Shown here: positions 16,011 to 24,127 of the stretch, one piece after another
How positions within the stretch are numbered: the first letter of the stretch is position 1
Layout of the letters: each line of letters begins with the position of its first letter
Assembly (NCBI GenBank): GCA_003135415.1
Contig: PLBP01000030.1
Location: 56,393 to 98,390 of the forward strand
DNA from: Hyphomicrobiales bacterium
GTDB lineage: Bacteria > Pseudomonadota > Alphaproteobacteria > Rhizobiales > Xanthobacteraceae
Reading direction: 5' to 3'
Length of the DNA stretch: 41,998 bases
Translations under genes and position numbers: made by a program
Notes under the pieces: generated by a model
The model's input: only the letters and a program-made list of their open reading frames with translations
Told to the model about the DNA's origin: nothing
Database searches by the model: none

Positions 16011-16379
16011 ATGAATTGCCAGCACTCGGATAGCGCCCGCTCGTCTACGATTTCAGCCTCTATTACCAAGTCGGTTTTCTGGTCTGGCGGTTTTCTGGCC
16101 GGTGCATTTCTATGGCTAGGGCCGGCACCGGCGCTGGCTATCCATCCCGCGCCCCTGAACGGCACCGCCAGTGATGACATCGTTCTCGCCGATGGGTGGA
16201 AGGACAAACCCCGGCCGCAGCCGGGCGTAAATGCGCTGGAAGGCGACGCCATCGTGGAGGCGCTCAAAGACCTCGACGAAAAGGAGAAGATCGGCGAAGT
16301 AGTGCTGATCTACTTTACCGGCCATGGTCCCGTACAGCCGGGCGTCGGGGAGGGAAAGAATGAATTACCTGCACGCTGA
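16011..16379 (+). pseudogene. Shrunken partial copy of a metacaspase (no catalytic Cys)
   Basis: A 122-residue frame that aligns with the full metacaspase just downstream. Both start MN-x-x-H and share the signal segment FLAGAFLWLG and the block VLADGxKDK...DAI...VLI-YF/FY-(T/S)GHG-x-x-QP. About 45 residues between signal peptide and VLADG are missing, and the frame ends shortly after the GHG His, so the catalytic Cys and all later domains are absent. It has its own GGGAGG ribosome site. Its last codons overlap the start of the full gene by 20 bases and contain that gene's ribosome site, so it may still act as a translated leader. I read it as a degenerate tandem duplication; a short functional peptide cannot be excluded. 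Confidence 0.7.
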
Positions 16380-18690
16380 TCGCGCTCCTCTTTCGCCGAT
16401 TTCAATGCCAATCTTCGCGAAATCGGTTCGCGGTTGTCGCGGGCTTTTTCTCGCCGGTGCTTTTCTATGGCTTGGCTCTTCAGCGAGCCTTGCCGACAAT
16501 CATGCGCTCCTGATCGGAGCCGCCGATTATCAGAATCCCAACATTAACAAGCTGAAGGGCCCGCCCAACGACGTCACCTTGATGTGGCGGCTGTTGACGA
16601 AGCGTGGCTTCGACCCCGGGAACGTCACCGTGCTTGCCGATGGGCTGAAGGATAAAGCCGGCGAGCCGCGCTTCCCGAAGGTCAACGGCGAGCCGAAGCG
16701 GGACGCCATCATGGCGGCCTTTGCCGCGCTCGCCGACAAGGCGAAGAGCGGCGATCTCGTGCTGATTTTTTACTCCGGCCACGGCACCGAGCAGCCGGTG
16801 AAGGACCTGAGCCAGGATCCGGAAAGCAATAACCTCGATCAGGTCATGTTGCCGACCGATGCCGGGGATTACGATTCCAAGACCAAGACCGTGCGGAACG
16901 GCATCGTCGACGACGAGATCGGTGCGGCCCTCGACCGCATCCGCGACAAGAACGCGGATGTCTGGGTCGTGATCGATGCCTGCCATGCGGGTTCGATGAC
17001 GCGCGGCGTGATCGACGGCACGGCGGTGCGCGGTGTCGAACCGGCGCGGCTCGGAATTCCGCCGCCCCCGCCGCGCGTGGCGGCGGAGAAGCAGCAAGCG
17101 CCGAAATCCTGGCCGTTCCCGTCGAAATCGGCGCGCGGGTCGCTCGTCGGCTTCTTCGCGGTCGACTCTTCGCGCGAGGCGATCGAGCGCGCCTATGAGG
17201 AATTCGACACGCCGATGATCGGCGAGGGCGCGAACCGCCGCGCCGGCGTGTTCACCTATTTCCTGTGGCGGGCGCTCAGCGACGGCAATCACAAGGTGTC
17301 GCGCTATCAAGATCTCGCGCGCCTGATCAATTCTGAAATGCGCAAGTCCGAGAACCCGCCTTCCGCCATGCCCACCTTCGACGGCGACCTCAACCGGCCG
17401 TTCCTGACCGGAGGTGCCGTACCCTCGAATCCGGTGTGGCAGGTCGAGGTCGACGGCGACAAGGCGACAATTCCGGCGGGTTCCCTCCATGGTCTCGCGG
17501 CCAATACCGTGCTCAGGCTTTCGGCCGTGCCCGACGGGCCGGAATGGGCCAAGGCGACGGTCACCAAGGCGGAAGCGATTCGCTCGACGGCGGATATTGG
17601 GAAGCCCGTCCCGGGCGAACGGCCGGCCACCCTTTGGGCGAGCGTTCTGGTGCCTAGCGTGTCGTTTCAGCTCACCGTGGCGGAACCGCCGGCCGACGAA
17701 CTCGCCGATCCGGCGGTGCGCAAGTTCATCGAGGATGTGAAGAAAGCCGCGGCCATGGGCGCGATCGAATGGGTTCCGGCGCAAACCACGACGCAGCCGC
17801 AACTGCGGCTCCGCGTATATGACGGCCGGGCATGGATACTGCCGGGCGACGGCGATTGGATTCGCAAAGACCTGCAGGAGAAAAATTCGAAGCTGAAGAT
17901 TTATCCGCTAACCCCTTCGGTTGCGATTCAACCGGAGTCGGCCGGAAATAGTGCTGCGGAACTCGCGATAAAGCTTCATAGCAGGGCACGCGCCGCCAAT
18001 CTGGTGCGGGTCGCGCAAAGCTGGAACGAGGCGCTGCAAGAACAAGGCGGGGTGCGAAATATTCTGGTGACGGCCGAGCGCTCGGGCGTCGTCGCGGAAA
18101 AACGCGATCCTTACAGGGATTGCACCAAGGAAAACTCCCCGCAGGACTATGGCGCCGCTTCGCCGCTTGACGAGAAAATTATTGGCTCCGCTTATCACTG
18201 CGATATGATCAAGGTGACGATCCAGAACACCGGCCAGCGTGCTCTCGACGTGAATGTTTCCTACATCGACGCGGGTGGGGGCATTCAACATCTTTTCAAT
18301 AAGCCGGGAGACGACTGCACGTTCACCTTGCCCGCCGGGGAAGGCAAAGCGTTTCGATCCGCGATGGTCAGTACCTGGCAGGGCGGCAAGGGCGGCTCGC
18401 CCGATACGATCGGCCGCGAGCACATCGTGGTCACGGCCGTTGAACAGAAGGACAGAATCCAGTCCGAAATCTGCTTCGATCAGGCGGCGGTGAGGGGCGT
18501 GGGTGAAGGGAAGGGCGGGCCGAGCAGCGGAACGGCGGGCTCGCTGTTGAAAGCGCTCAGAAACGCCGCGCTCGCGCCGGCGACGACGCGTGGTCTTGGC
18601 GGGGCCGTGATCGAGAAAGATTCGGACGACGCGCCGGAAGCAAGCGCTGCCGTGTTCAGCTTCGAGGTTACGCCGTCGCGCGTTCAATGA
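16360..18690 (+). CDS. Exported metacaspase-like protein (caspase family, C14)
   Basis: A 776-residue protein. An N-terminal extension of about 25 residues precedes the hydrophobic signal/anchor (GLFLAGAFLWLGSSASLADN), then a p20-type caspase domain (about 48-390) with His141 (FYSGHGTEQ) and Cys208 (VIDACHAGSM). A Pro-rich loop PPPPPRVAAEKQQAP follows. The C-terminal half includes a beta-sandwich-like region (KVTIQNTGQRALDVNVSYID) homologous to that of the divergent metacaspase. The frame is open from 16324, but GGGAGGG lies just before ATG 16360, matching the start of the partial copy upstream. It may be translationally coupled to that copy. Substrates are unknown; cleavage after Arg/Lys is expected from the family. 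Confidence 0.9.
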   Translation: MNYLHADRAPLSPISMPIFAKSVRGCRGLFLAGAFLWLGSSASLADNHALLIGAADYQNPNINKLKGPPNDVTLMWRLLTKRGFDPGNVTVLADGLKDKAGEPRFPKVNGEPKRDAIMAAFAALADKAKSGDLVLIFYSGHGTEQPVKDLSQDPESNNLDQVMLPTDAGDYDSKTKTVRNGIVDDEIGAALDRIRDKNADVWVVIDACHAGSMTRGVIDGTAVRGVEPARLGIPPPPPRVAAEKQQAPKSWPFPSKSARGSLVGFFAVDSSREAIERAYEEFDTPMIGEGANRRAGVFTYFLWRALSDGNHKVSRYQDLARLINSEMRKSENPPSAMPTFDGDLNRPFLTGGAVPSNPVWQVEVDGDKATIPAGSLHGLAANTVLRLSAVPDGPEWAKATVTKAEAIRSTADIGKPVPGERPATLWASVLVPSVSFQLTVAEPPADELADPAVRKFIEDVKKAAAMGAIEWVPAQTTTQPQLRLRVYDGRAWILPGDGDWIRKDLQEKNSKLKIYPLTPSVAIQPESAGNSAAELAIKLHSRARAANLVRVAQSWNEALQEQGGVRNILVTAERSGVVAEKRDPYRDCTKENSPQDYGAASPLDEKIIGSAYHCDMIKVTIQNTGQRALDVNVSYIDAGGGIQHLFNKPGDDCTFTLPAGEGKAFRSAMVSTWQGGKGGSPDTIGREHIVVTAVEQKDRIQSEICFDQAAVRGVGEGKGGPSSGTAGSLLKALRNAALAPATTRGLGGAVIEKDSDDAPEASAAVFSFEVTPSRVQ

Positions 18691-18812
18691 GGCATGAAGC
18701 AGATCGGCCCCGGCCCAATACGAAATGCTCGCGAACTGGAAGAGTAAAAATTAACGCTGCGTGGGCTAGCGCGGCGACGGCCCAGGAACCCCCCATTCCG
18801 GACCGCGAGCTT

Positions 18813-18840
18813 ACCCAAGTCGGCTTTAGCCGACTTGGGT
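18813..18840. repeat. Perfect hairpin 1 of a twin-hairpin element
   Basis: ACCCAAGTCGGC (18813-18824), TTTA loop, GCCGACTTGGGT (18829-18840): a 12-bp perfect stem. There is no T-run after it, so it is not a standard terminator. It is followed ten bases later by a second hairpin of the same design. Confidence 0.7.
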
Positions 18841-18850
18841 ACTCATGCTG

Positions 18851-18876
18851 CCGATCTCGGGTAAACCCGAGATCGG
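18851..18876. repeat. Perfect hairpin 2 of a twin-hairpin element
   Basis: CCGATCTCGGG (18851-18861), TAAA loop, CCCGAGATCGG (18866-18876): an 11-bp perfect stem with a loop that is the reverse complement of the first hairpin's loop. Together the pair looks like a REP/BIME-like intergenic element downstream of the metacaspase gene. Confidence 0.7.
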
Positions 18877-19069
18877 TGCGCTGGTATACATGAGCGCGCC
18901 TCTGTTTGAGCACAGGCGGCCTTGCAAAAACCTTTCCGCATCGACGCCTCCCGGCTTCTTGACCCGGAACCTCGTTTCGCTAATGGTTCGGCCCACAAAG
19001 CCCAAGAACAACGGCAAATAAAGCCGCGTCATTACACTCGGACGAAAGGTCCGAAACAGGGAGGTTCTT

Positions 19070-20326
19070 ATGAAATTCGGGTGGCATGCAAAGCTCGCGG
19101 GCGCGCTCGCGCTCGTGGCAATTCCGTTCGTGGTGCCGGTTTCAGGCGCCGACGACACCATCAAGATCGCCTATGTCGATCCGCTCTCGGGTGGGGGTGC
19201 CAGCATTGGCGAAGTCGGGCTCAAGACGTTTCAATTCCTCGCCGACGACCTCAATGCCAAGGGCGGAGCGCTCGGCCGGAAATTCGAAATCGTCGCCTAT
19301 GACAACAAGCTGAACGCGCAGGAAACGCTCGTTCAGGTGCAGAAGGCGATCGATTCCGGCATCCGCATCATCACGCAGGGCAACGGCTCGGCCTTCGCCG
19401 CCGCGATCTCGGACTTCGTCACCAAGTACAACGAGCGCAATCTCGGCAAGGAAGTCATCTACTTCAACTATGCCGCGGTCGATCCGGTGTTGACCAATGA
19501 CAAGTGCAGCTTCTGGCACTTCCGTTGGGACGCGAATTCCGACCAGAAGATGCAAGCGCTGACGAACTACATGAAGGACCGCAAGAACATCAAGAAAATC
19601 TACCTGATCAATCAGGACTATTCCTTCGGCCAGGCGGTGCGTTCGGCGGCGGTCGCGATGCTCAAGGACAAGCGCCCGGACGTCGAGATCGTCGGCGACG
19701 AAATGCACCCCTTGCTCAAGATCACCGACTTCGCGCCCTACATCGCCAAGATCAAGGCGTCGGGCGCAGACAGCGTGATCACCGGCAATTGGGGACAGGA
19801 CTTCGCGCTTCTGGTAAAGGCCGCGGCTGACGCGGGCCTGCAGACCGACTGGTACACCTACTATGCCGGCGGCACCGGCGGTCCGACAGCGATCAAGCAG
19901 ACGGGCCTCAATCACCGCGTCTTTGCGGTCGGCGAAGGCATTCCGAATCTCGGCTACGGTCCTGCCGACGAGTTTGAGAAAGCGATCCGCGCGAAGTATA
20001 ATTTCAGCCTGTTCTATCCGCGCGCGGTCAACGAGATGCGCATGCTCCAGGCCGCGATCGAGAAGGCGAAATCGACCGAACCGACGAAGATCGGTGCCGC
20101 GCTCGAGGGCATGAAGTTCAATGTCTATGACGGCGGCGAAGGCATGATGCGGGCGGACGATCATCAATTCATCCAGCCCCTCTACATCTCTTCGTTCGGC
20201 GAGCGGAGCGCGAAGGAGCCCTTCGACGAGGAAAGCACCGGCTGGGGCTGGAAGCTCGCGGGTAAGATCGAAGCCGCCAATACCGTGCTTCCGACCACCT
20301 GCAAGATGAGCCGTCCGGCAAGCTGA
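19070..20326 (+). CDS. Branched-chain amino acid-type ABC transporter substrate-binding protein
   Basis: A 418-residue periplasmic binding protein of the Leu/Ile/Val-binding (LivJ/peripla_BP_6) type. The signal peptide ends near VSGA (residue 27), followed by the typical start DDTIKIAYVDPLSGGGASIG. The two-lobed fold is indicated by LNAKGGALGRKFEIVAYDNK and by IYLINQDYSFGQAV. The ligand is unknown; such systems carry branched-chain amino acids, amides, urea or aromatic acids. GGGAGG lies five bases before the ATG. It is the first gene of a five-gene importer operon. A strong palindrome between it and the permease genes may keep its mRNA more abundant. Confidence 0.93.
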   Translation: MKFGWHAKLAGALALVAIPFVVPVSGADDTIKIAYVDPLSGGGASIGEVGLKTFQFLADDLNAKGGALGRKFEIVAYDNKLNAQETLVQVQKAIDSGIRIITQGNGSAFAAAISDFVTKYNERNLGKEVIYFNYAAVDPVLTNDKCSFWHFRWDANSDQKMQALTNYMKDRKNIKKIYLINQDYSFGQAVRSAAVAMLKDKRPDVEIVGDEMHPLLKITDFAPYIAKIKASGADSVITGNWGQDFALLVKAAADAGLQTDWYTYYAGGTGGPTAIKQTGLNHRVFAVGEGIPNLGYGPADEFEKAIRAKYNFSLFYPRAVNEMRMLQAAIEKAKSTEPTKIGAALEGMKFNVYDGGEGMMRADDHQFIQPLYISSFGERSAKEPFDEESTGWGWKLAGKIEAANTVLPTTCKMSRPAS

Positions 20327-20340
20327 CGTCGACCGTATTG

Positions 20341-20370
20341 CCGCCCGGCCGCGCTAGCGCGGCCGGGCGG
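20341..20370 (+). terminator. 30-bp perfect palindrome (attenuator/partial terminator)
   Basis: CCGCCCGGCCGCGCT (20341-20355) is followed directly by its reverse complement (20356-20370). It lies 14 bases after the binding-protein stop codon and is followed only by a weak aattta tract. In binding-protein operons such hairpins commonly stabilise the upstream message or lower read-through into the membrane genes. Confidence 0.65.
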
Positions 20371-20428
20371 AATTTATCCAAGAACAATAATAAAAAAAGT
20401 TGCTCTTCGCGTCTTGGGGTGGGCCGCC

Positions 20429-21379
20429 TTGCTTGAACTCGTCCTCGTTTCGACCCTGAACGGCGTGCTCTACGGCATGCTGCTCTTTCTCATGGCGAGC
20501 GGGCTCACGCTCATCTTCAGCATGATGGGCGTTTTGAACTTCGCGCATGCGAGCTTCTATATGCTCGGCGCCTTCTTCGGATTTCAGATCAGCCAACTCG
20601 TCGGTTTCTGGCCGGGGTTGATCCTGGCGCCTATCCTCGCCGGTTTCATCGGGGCGCTGATCGAGCGCTATGGGCTCCGCAACGTCCATCGCCACGGGCA
20701 CGTCGCCGAGCTTCTCTTTACCTTCGGACTTGCTTTCGTGATCGAGGAAATCGTGCAGATGATCTGGGGCAAGCTGCCGCGCGATTATCGCATTCCGCCC
20801 TCGCTCGATTTCAGCGCCTTCACGATTTTTTCAACCAATTACCCCGCCTACAAAATGTTCATGCTGCTGTTCGCGATCGGCATCTTCGTCGCGCTGCTGT
20901 TGGTGCTGACGCGCACGCGCGTCGGCCTCATCATCCAGGCTTCACTCACGCATCCGCACATGGTGGGGATGCTTGGCCATAACGTGCCGCGCATCTTCAT
21001 GCTGGTGTTCGGCTTGGGCTGCGCGCTCGCGGCGGTCGCCGGCGTGATTGCGGGGCCTGCCCTCGTCACGCAATCGAACATGGCGGCGCTCCTCGGCCCG
21101 ATCCTGTTCGTTGTCGTCGTCATCGGCGGCCTTGGATCGCTCTCGGGCGCCTTCATCGCCTCGCTTCTGATCGGTCTCCTGCAGACCTTCGCCGTGGCGG
21201 TTAATCTTTCGATCTCCGATATCTTCGGAGTCTTCGGCATCCACACCAATCCGCTGCCCTTCCTCTCGGATATCTGGCGGGTGACCGTGGCGCAGATCGC
21301 GCCGATCATGCCGTATCTCCTGCTCGTTCTGATCCTCGTGTTCCGTCCGACCGGGTTGATGGGAACCCGCGACACATGA
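20429..21379 (+). CDS. Branched-chain amino acid-type ABC permease (LivH-like)
   Basis: A 316-residue inner-membrane permease with about eight transmembrane helices and the LivH-type motifs STLNGVLYGMLLFLMASGLTL and GVLNFAHASFYMLGAF. It pairs with the LivM-like protein to form the channel. There is no ATG at the 5' end. TTG 20429 follows GGGGTGG by six bases and gives MLELVLVSTLNG, the usual family N-terminus. TTG 20414 is an alternative with no ribosome site. Its stop overlaps the next start as ATGA, so the two permeases are translationally coupled. Confidence 0.92.
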   Translation: MLELVLVSTLNGVLYGMLLFLMASGLTLIFSMMGVLNFAHASFYMLGAFFGFQISQLVGFWPGLILAPILAGFIGALIERYGLRNVHRHGHVAELLFTFGLAFVIEEIVQMIWGKLPRDYRIPPSLDFSAFTIFSTNYPAYKMFMLLFAIGIFVALLLVLTRTRVGLIIQASLTHPHMVGMLGHNVPRIFMLVFGLGCALAAVAGVIAGPALVTQSNMAALLGPILFVVVVIGGLGSLSGAFIASLLIGLLQTFAVAVNLSISDIFGVFGIHTNPLPFLSDIWRVTVAQIAPIMPYLLLVLILVFRPTGLMGTRDT

Positions 21380-22683
21380 GCGAGCGCGCGCAAACCGCGA
21401 GCGCGCAGCGCTCTTCGGGCGGCTTGCTCGCGACCGCGGCGCGCTACGGCATCTGGGTCGTGCTGGCGGCGCTGTTGTTGACGCTGCCGAGGATTTTCAG
21501 CTCGAGCTTCACCTTCACGATGCTGAGCTTGATGGGCATCTCCATCATCTTCGCGCTCTCCTACAACATGCTGCTCGGGCAGACCGGAATGCTGTCGTTC
21601 GGACACGCGGTCTATTACGGCCTCGGCGGGTTCCTCGTCGTGCACGCGATGAACACGGTCACGAAATACTCGCTCCCGATCCCGCTTCCGCTGATGCCGC
21701 TCGTGGGCGGTGTCGCCGGTCTTTTTTTCGGCGTTGTGTTCGGATCGGTCTCGACGCGGCGGGGCGGCACCGCCTTCGCGATGATCTCGCTCGGCCTCGG
21801 CGAGCTCGTGGCCTCGTCCGCGCTGATTCTTCGCTCCTTCTTCGGCGGCGAGGAGGGAATTACCACCAACCGCACCAAGCTCTTGCGCATCTTCGACTGG
21901 AACTTCGGGTCGCAAATTCAGATCTATTACCTGATTGCATTCTGGTGCCTTGTCTGCGTGATCGCGATGTACGCGCTCACCCGCACGCCGTTCGGGCGGA
22001 TGTGCAACGCGGTGCGCGAAAATTTTGAGCGCGCCGAGTTCGTCGGCTACAATTCACAGCTCGTCCGCTTCTTCGCATTTTGCCTCTCGGGTTTCTTCGC
22101 CGGTATCGCCGGCGGATTGGCCGCGATCAATTTCGAAATCGTGAACTCAGGCTATGTCGGCGCCGAGCAGTCGGGCTCGGTGCTGCTCGCGGCCTATATC
22201 GGCGGTATCGGCTTCTTCGGCGGGCCGATCATCGGCGCGATCCTCGTCACCTGGTTGCAGGTCATGCTCAGCGACATCACCGAGGTATGGCAGCTTTATT
22301 TCGGCCTTCTCTTCGTCGGCATGGTCATGTTCGCGCCGTTCGGAATTTCGGGGCTGTTGATGATGCACGCGCCGCTGTGGCGCGCGCGCGTGCTGTGGCG
22401 CCTCGTGCCGGCTTATCTCCTCGCGCTCGCCGCTGGCCTCGTCATGCTCACGGGCGCGAGCCTCGTGATCGAGATGGCCTACCATCTTTCGACCAAAGCG
22501 GCGGACGGCCCGATGATGTCCTTCATGCGCGTGGCTTTCAGCGTACATTCCCTTTTGCCGTGGCTGATGGCGGCGGTGCTCTTGATCGGCGGTTATTTCT
22601 TCTTTCGCTCGAGCTGGCCCTATGTCGAGGGCGCCTGGCACGACGCGCTGATGAAGGCGCGCGAACGCGGGAGCGCCGTATGA
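21376..22683 (+). CDS. Branched-chain amino acid-type ABC permease (LivM-like) with C-terminal extension
   Basis: A 435-residue inner-membrane permease. The core (about 25-335) holds the family motifs LMGISIIFALSYNMLLGQTG, LSFGHAVYYGLGGF and the EAA-like region YNSQLVRFFAFCLSGFFAGI. About 100 residues follow that are not part of a usual LivM (300-350 residues). They contain two further hydrophobic segments (VPAYLLALAAGLVMLTGASL and LPWLMAAVLLIGGYFFF). Its start overlaps the LivH-like stop (ATGA) and its stop overlaps the ATPase start (ATGA), so all are co-translated. Confidence 0.92.
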   Translation: MSERAQTASAQRSSGGLLATAARYGIWVVLAALLLTLPRIFSSSFTFTMLSLMGISIIFALSYNMLLGQTGMLSFGHAVYYGLGGFLVVHAMNTVTKYSLPIPLPLMPLVGGVAGLFFGVVFGSVSTRRGGTAFAMISLGLGELVASSALILRSFFGGEEGITTNRTKLLRIFDWNFGSQIQIYYLIAFWCLVCVIAMYALTRTPFGRMCNAVRENFERAEFVGYNSQLVRFFAFCLSGFFAGIAGGLAAINFEIVNSGYVGAEQSGSVLLAAYIGGIGFFGGPIIGAILVTWLQVMLSDITEVWQLYFGLLFVGMVMFAPFGISGLLMMHAPLWRARVLWRLVPAYLLALAAGLVMLTGASLVIEMAYHLSTKAADGPMMSFMRVAFSVHSLLPWLMAAVLLIGGYFFFRSSWPYVEGAWHDALMKARERGSAV

Positions 22684-23423
22684 GCGCGATCGAGCTTTCC
22701 GGGGTAACGAAGAATTTCGGCCCCACCGAGATCATTCGCGGCGTCGATCTTTCGGTTCGCGACGGCGAGCGGCACGCGATGATCGGCCCGAACGGCGCCG
22801 GCAAATCGACGCTGTTCAATTTGATCAGCGGCCGCTTGACGCCGACCGCAGGCGCAATTCGCCTCAAGGGCGAGGAAATCACGGGCCTCCGGCCCTACGA
22901 GATCAACCGGCGAGGGCTTTCGCGCAGCTTCCAGGTCACCAATATTTTCCCGCGGCTAAGCGTGTGGGAAAACGTGCGTTGCGCGGTGCTGTGGTCGATG
23001 GGTTACAAATACTCGTTCTGGCACAATGTCGATTCACTCGCCGACGTCGCCGAGCGCACCGAATCGATCCTGCGCCAGATCAATTTGCTCGAGCGGCGGC
23101 ATTTTTCGGCCGGCGTCCTCACCTATGCCGAACAGCGCGCGTTGGAGATCGGGATTACGGTTGGCGGCGGCGCGGAGATCATTCTCCTCGACGAGCCGAC
23201 CGCGGGCATGAGTGTCGCGGAAGCCGAGCACGCGGTGGCGCTGATCCGCAAGCTCTCCGAGGGGCGCACGCTTCTGATCATCGAACACGACATGAGCGTC
23301 GTCTTTAATCTCGCCGATCGCATTTCCGTGCTCGTCTACGGCAAGGTGATCGCCTCCGACGAGCCGGCGAAGATCAAGGCCAACCAGGCGGTGCAGGAAG
23401 CCTATCTCGGGGTGGCGGCGTGA
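22680..23423 (+). CDS. Branched-chain amino acid-type ABC transporter ATPase (LivG-like)
   Basis: A 247-residue cytoplasmic ATPase. Walker A is GPNGAGKST (about 38-46), the Q-loop is in SFQVTNIF, the signature loop is LTYAEQRALEI (a variant of LSYGEQ) and Walker B is IILLDEPTAGM, followed by the H-loop IIEHDMSVV. The LivG-type insert (VTNIFPRLSVWENVRCAVL) is present. It starts at ATG 22680, overlapping the LivM-like stop. It should work as a heterodimer with the following ATPase. Confidence 0.93.
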   Translation: MSAIELSGVTKNFGPTEIIRGVDLSVRDGERHAMIGPNGAGKSTLFNLISGRLTPTAGAIRLKGEEITGLRPYEINRRGLSRSFQVTNIFPRLSVWENVRCAVLWSMGYKYSFWHNVDSLADVAERTESILRQINLLERRHFSAGVLTYAEQRALEIGITVGGGAEIILLDEPTAGMSVAEAEHAVALIRKLSEGRTLLIIEHDMSVVFNLADRISVLVYGKVIASDEPAKIKANQAVQEAYLGVAA

Positions 23424-24118
23424 TGCTCGAAGTCGACGACCTGCACGCCTTTTACGGCAAGAGCCACATCTTGCAGGGCGTGAACCTGCGCGTCGGCGAG
23501 GGCGAGATCGTGAGCATTCTCGGCCGGAATGGCGTCGGCCGCTCGACGACGTTGAAAGCGATCATGGGCGACGTGCCGCCGCAGGGCTCGATCGCCTTCA
23601 AAGGAAAACCGATCGCGGGGATGAAGCCCTACGAGATCGCGCATAGCGGGCTCGGCTACGTGCCGGAAGACCGCCAGATTTTCCCCTCGCTCACGGTCGG
23701 GCAGAATCTATTGCTCGGGGTCAAAAGCGGAGGGCGAAACCGCCGCTGGGGCTTTAAGGAAACCTACGAGCTGTTTCCGGTCCTGCGCGAGCGGGCCCAT
23801 ACCGCCGCCGGCGTGCTCTCGGGCGGCGAGCATCAAATGCTCACGATCTGCCGCACGCTGATGGGGGATCCCGACCTCATCATGATCGACGAGCCGACCG
23901 AGGGGCTGGCGCCGCAAATGGTCGAGCGCATCGCCGTGCTGTTGCAGAGCATTGCGGAGCGCAAGATTTCGATCCTCTTGGTCGAGCAAAAGCTCACCAT
24001 CGCGATGAAGATTTCCCACCGCCTCTACGTCATGGGCCATGGCCGCATGGTGTTCGAGGGCACCCCCGCCGATTTGCGCGCGAACGAAGCGGTGCGGCGC
24101 GAGTGGCTAGAAGTGTGA
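23420..24118 (+). CDS. Branched-chain amino acid-type ABC transporter ATPase (LivF-like) with Arg in Walker A
   Basis: A 232-residue cytoplasmic ATPase of LivF type (FYGKSHILQGVNL at the N-terminus). The signature is LSGGEHQMLTICR, Walker B is LIMIDEPTEGL and the H-loop region is ILLVEQKL. Walker A reads GRNGVGRST: the normally invariant Lys is Arg41 (codon CGC). This could lower ATP hydrolysis at its site, leaving the LivG-like partner as the main active site, though I recall GRNGxGRST in some relatives. GTG 23420 overlaps the LivG-like stop; ATG 23423 is equally possible. It is the last gene of the operon. Confidence 0.92.
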   Translation: MMLEVDDLHAFYGKSHILQGVNLRVGEGEIVSILGRNGVGRSTTLKAIMGDVPPQGSIAFKGKPIAGMKPYEIAHSGLGYVPEDRQIFPSLTVGQNLLLGVKSGGRNRRWGFKETYELFPVLRERAHTAAGVLSGGEHQMLTICRTLMGDPDLIMIDEPTEGLAPQMVERIAVLLQSIAERKISILLVEQKLTIAMKISHRLYVMGHGRMVFEGTPADLRANEAVRREWLEV

Positions 24119-24127
24119 TTCAAATTT

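Larger units (their letters stand above)
18691..19069. other. Intergenic region with twin hairpins, no gene seen
   Basis: 379 bases between the second metacaspase and the ABC importer operon. The two strong hairpins (annotated separately) lie at 18813-18876. The remainder should carry the promoter of the importer operon, but no clear -35/-10 pair is evident. No believable coding frame is present. Confidence 0.6.

Noticed and set aside
16480-17802. 440-codon minus-strand frame opposite the second metacaspase
   Set aside because: Opposes a gene with complete His/Cys dyad and signal peptide; sequence is Arg/His-rich and has no motif.
12715-18690. Gasdermin-type or CRISPR-linked caspase defence system
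   Set aside because: No gasdermin-like, Cas or toxin gene is near; the metacaspases are exported, which does not fit the known cytoplasmic gasdermin systems.
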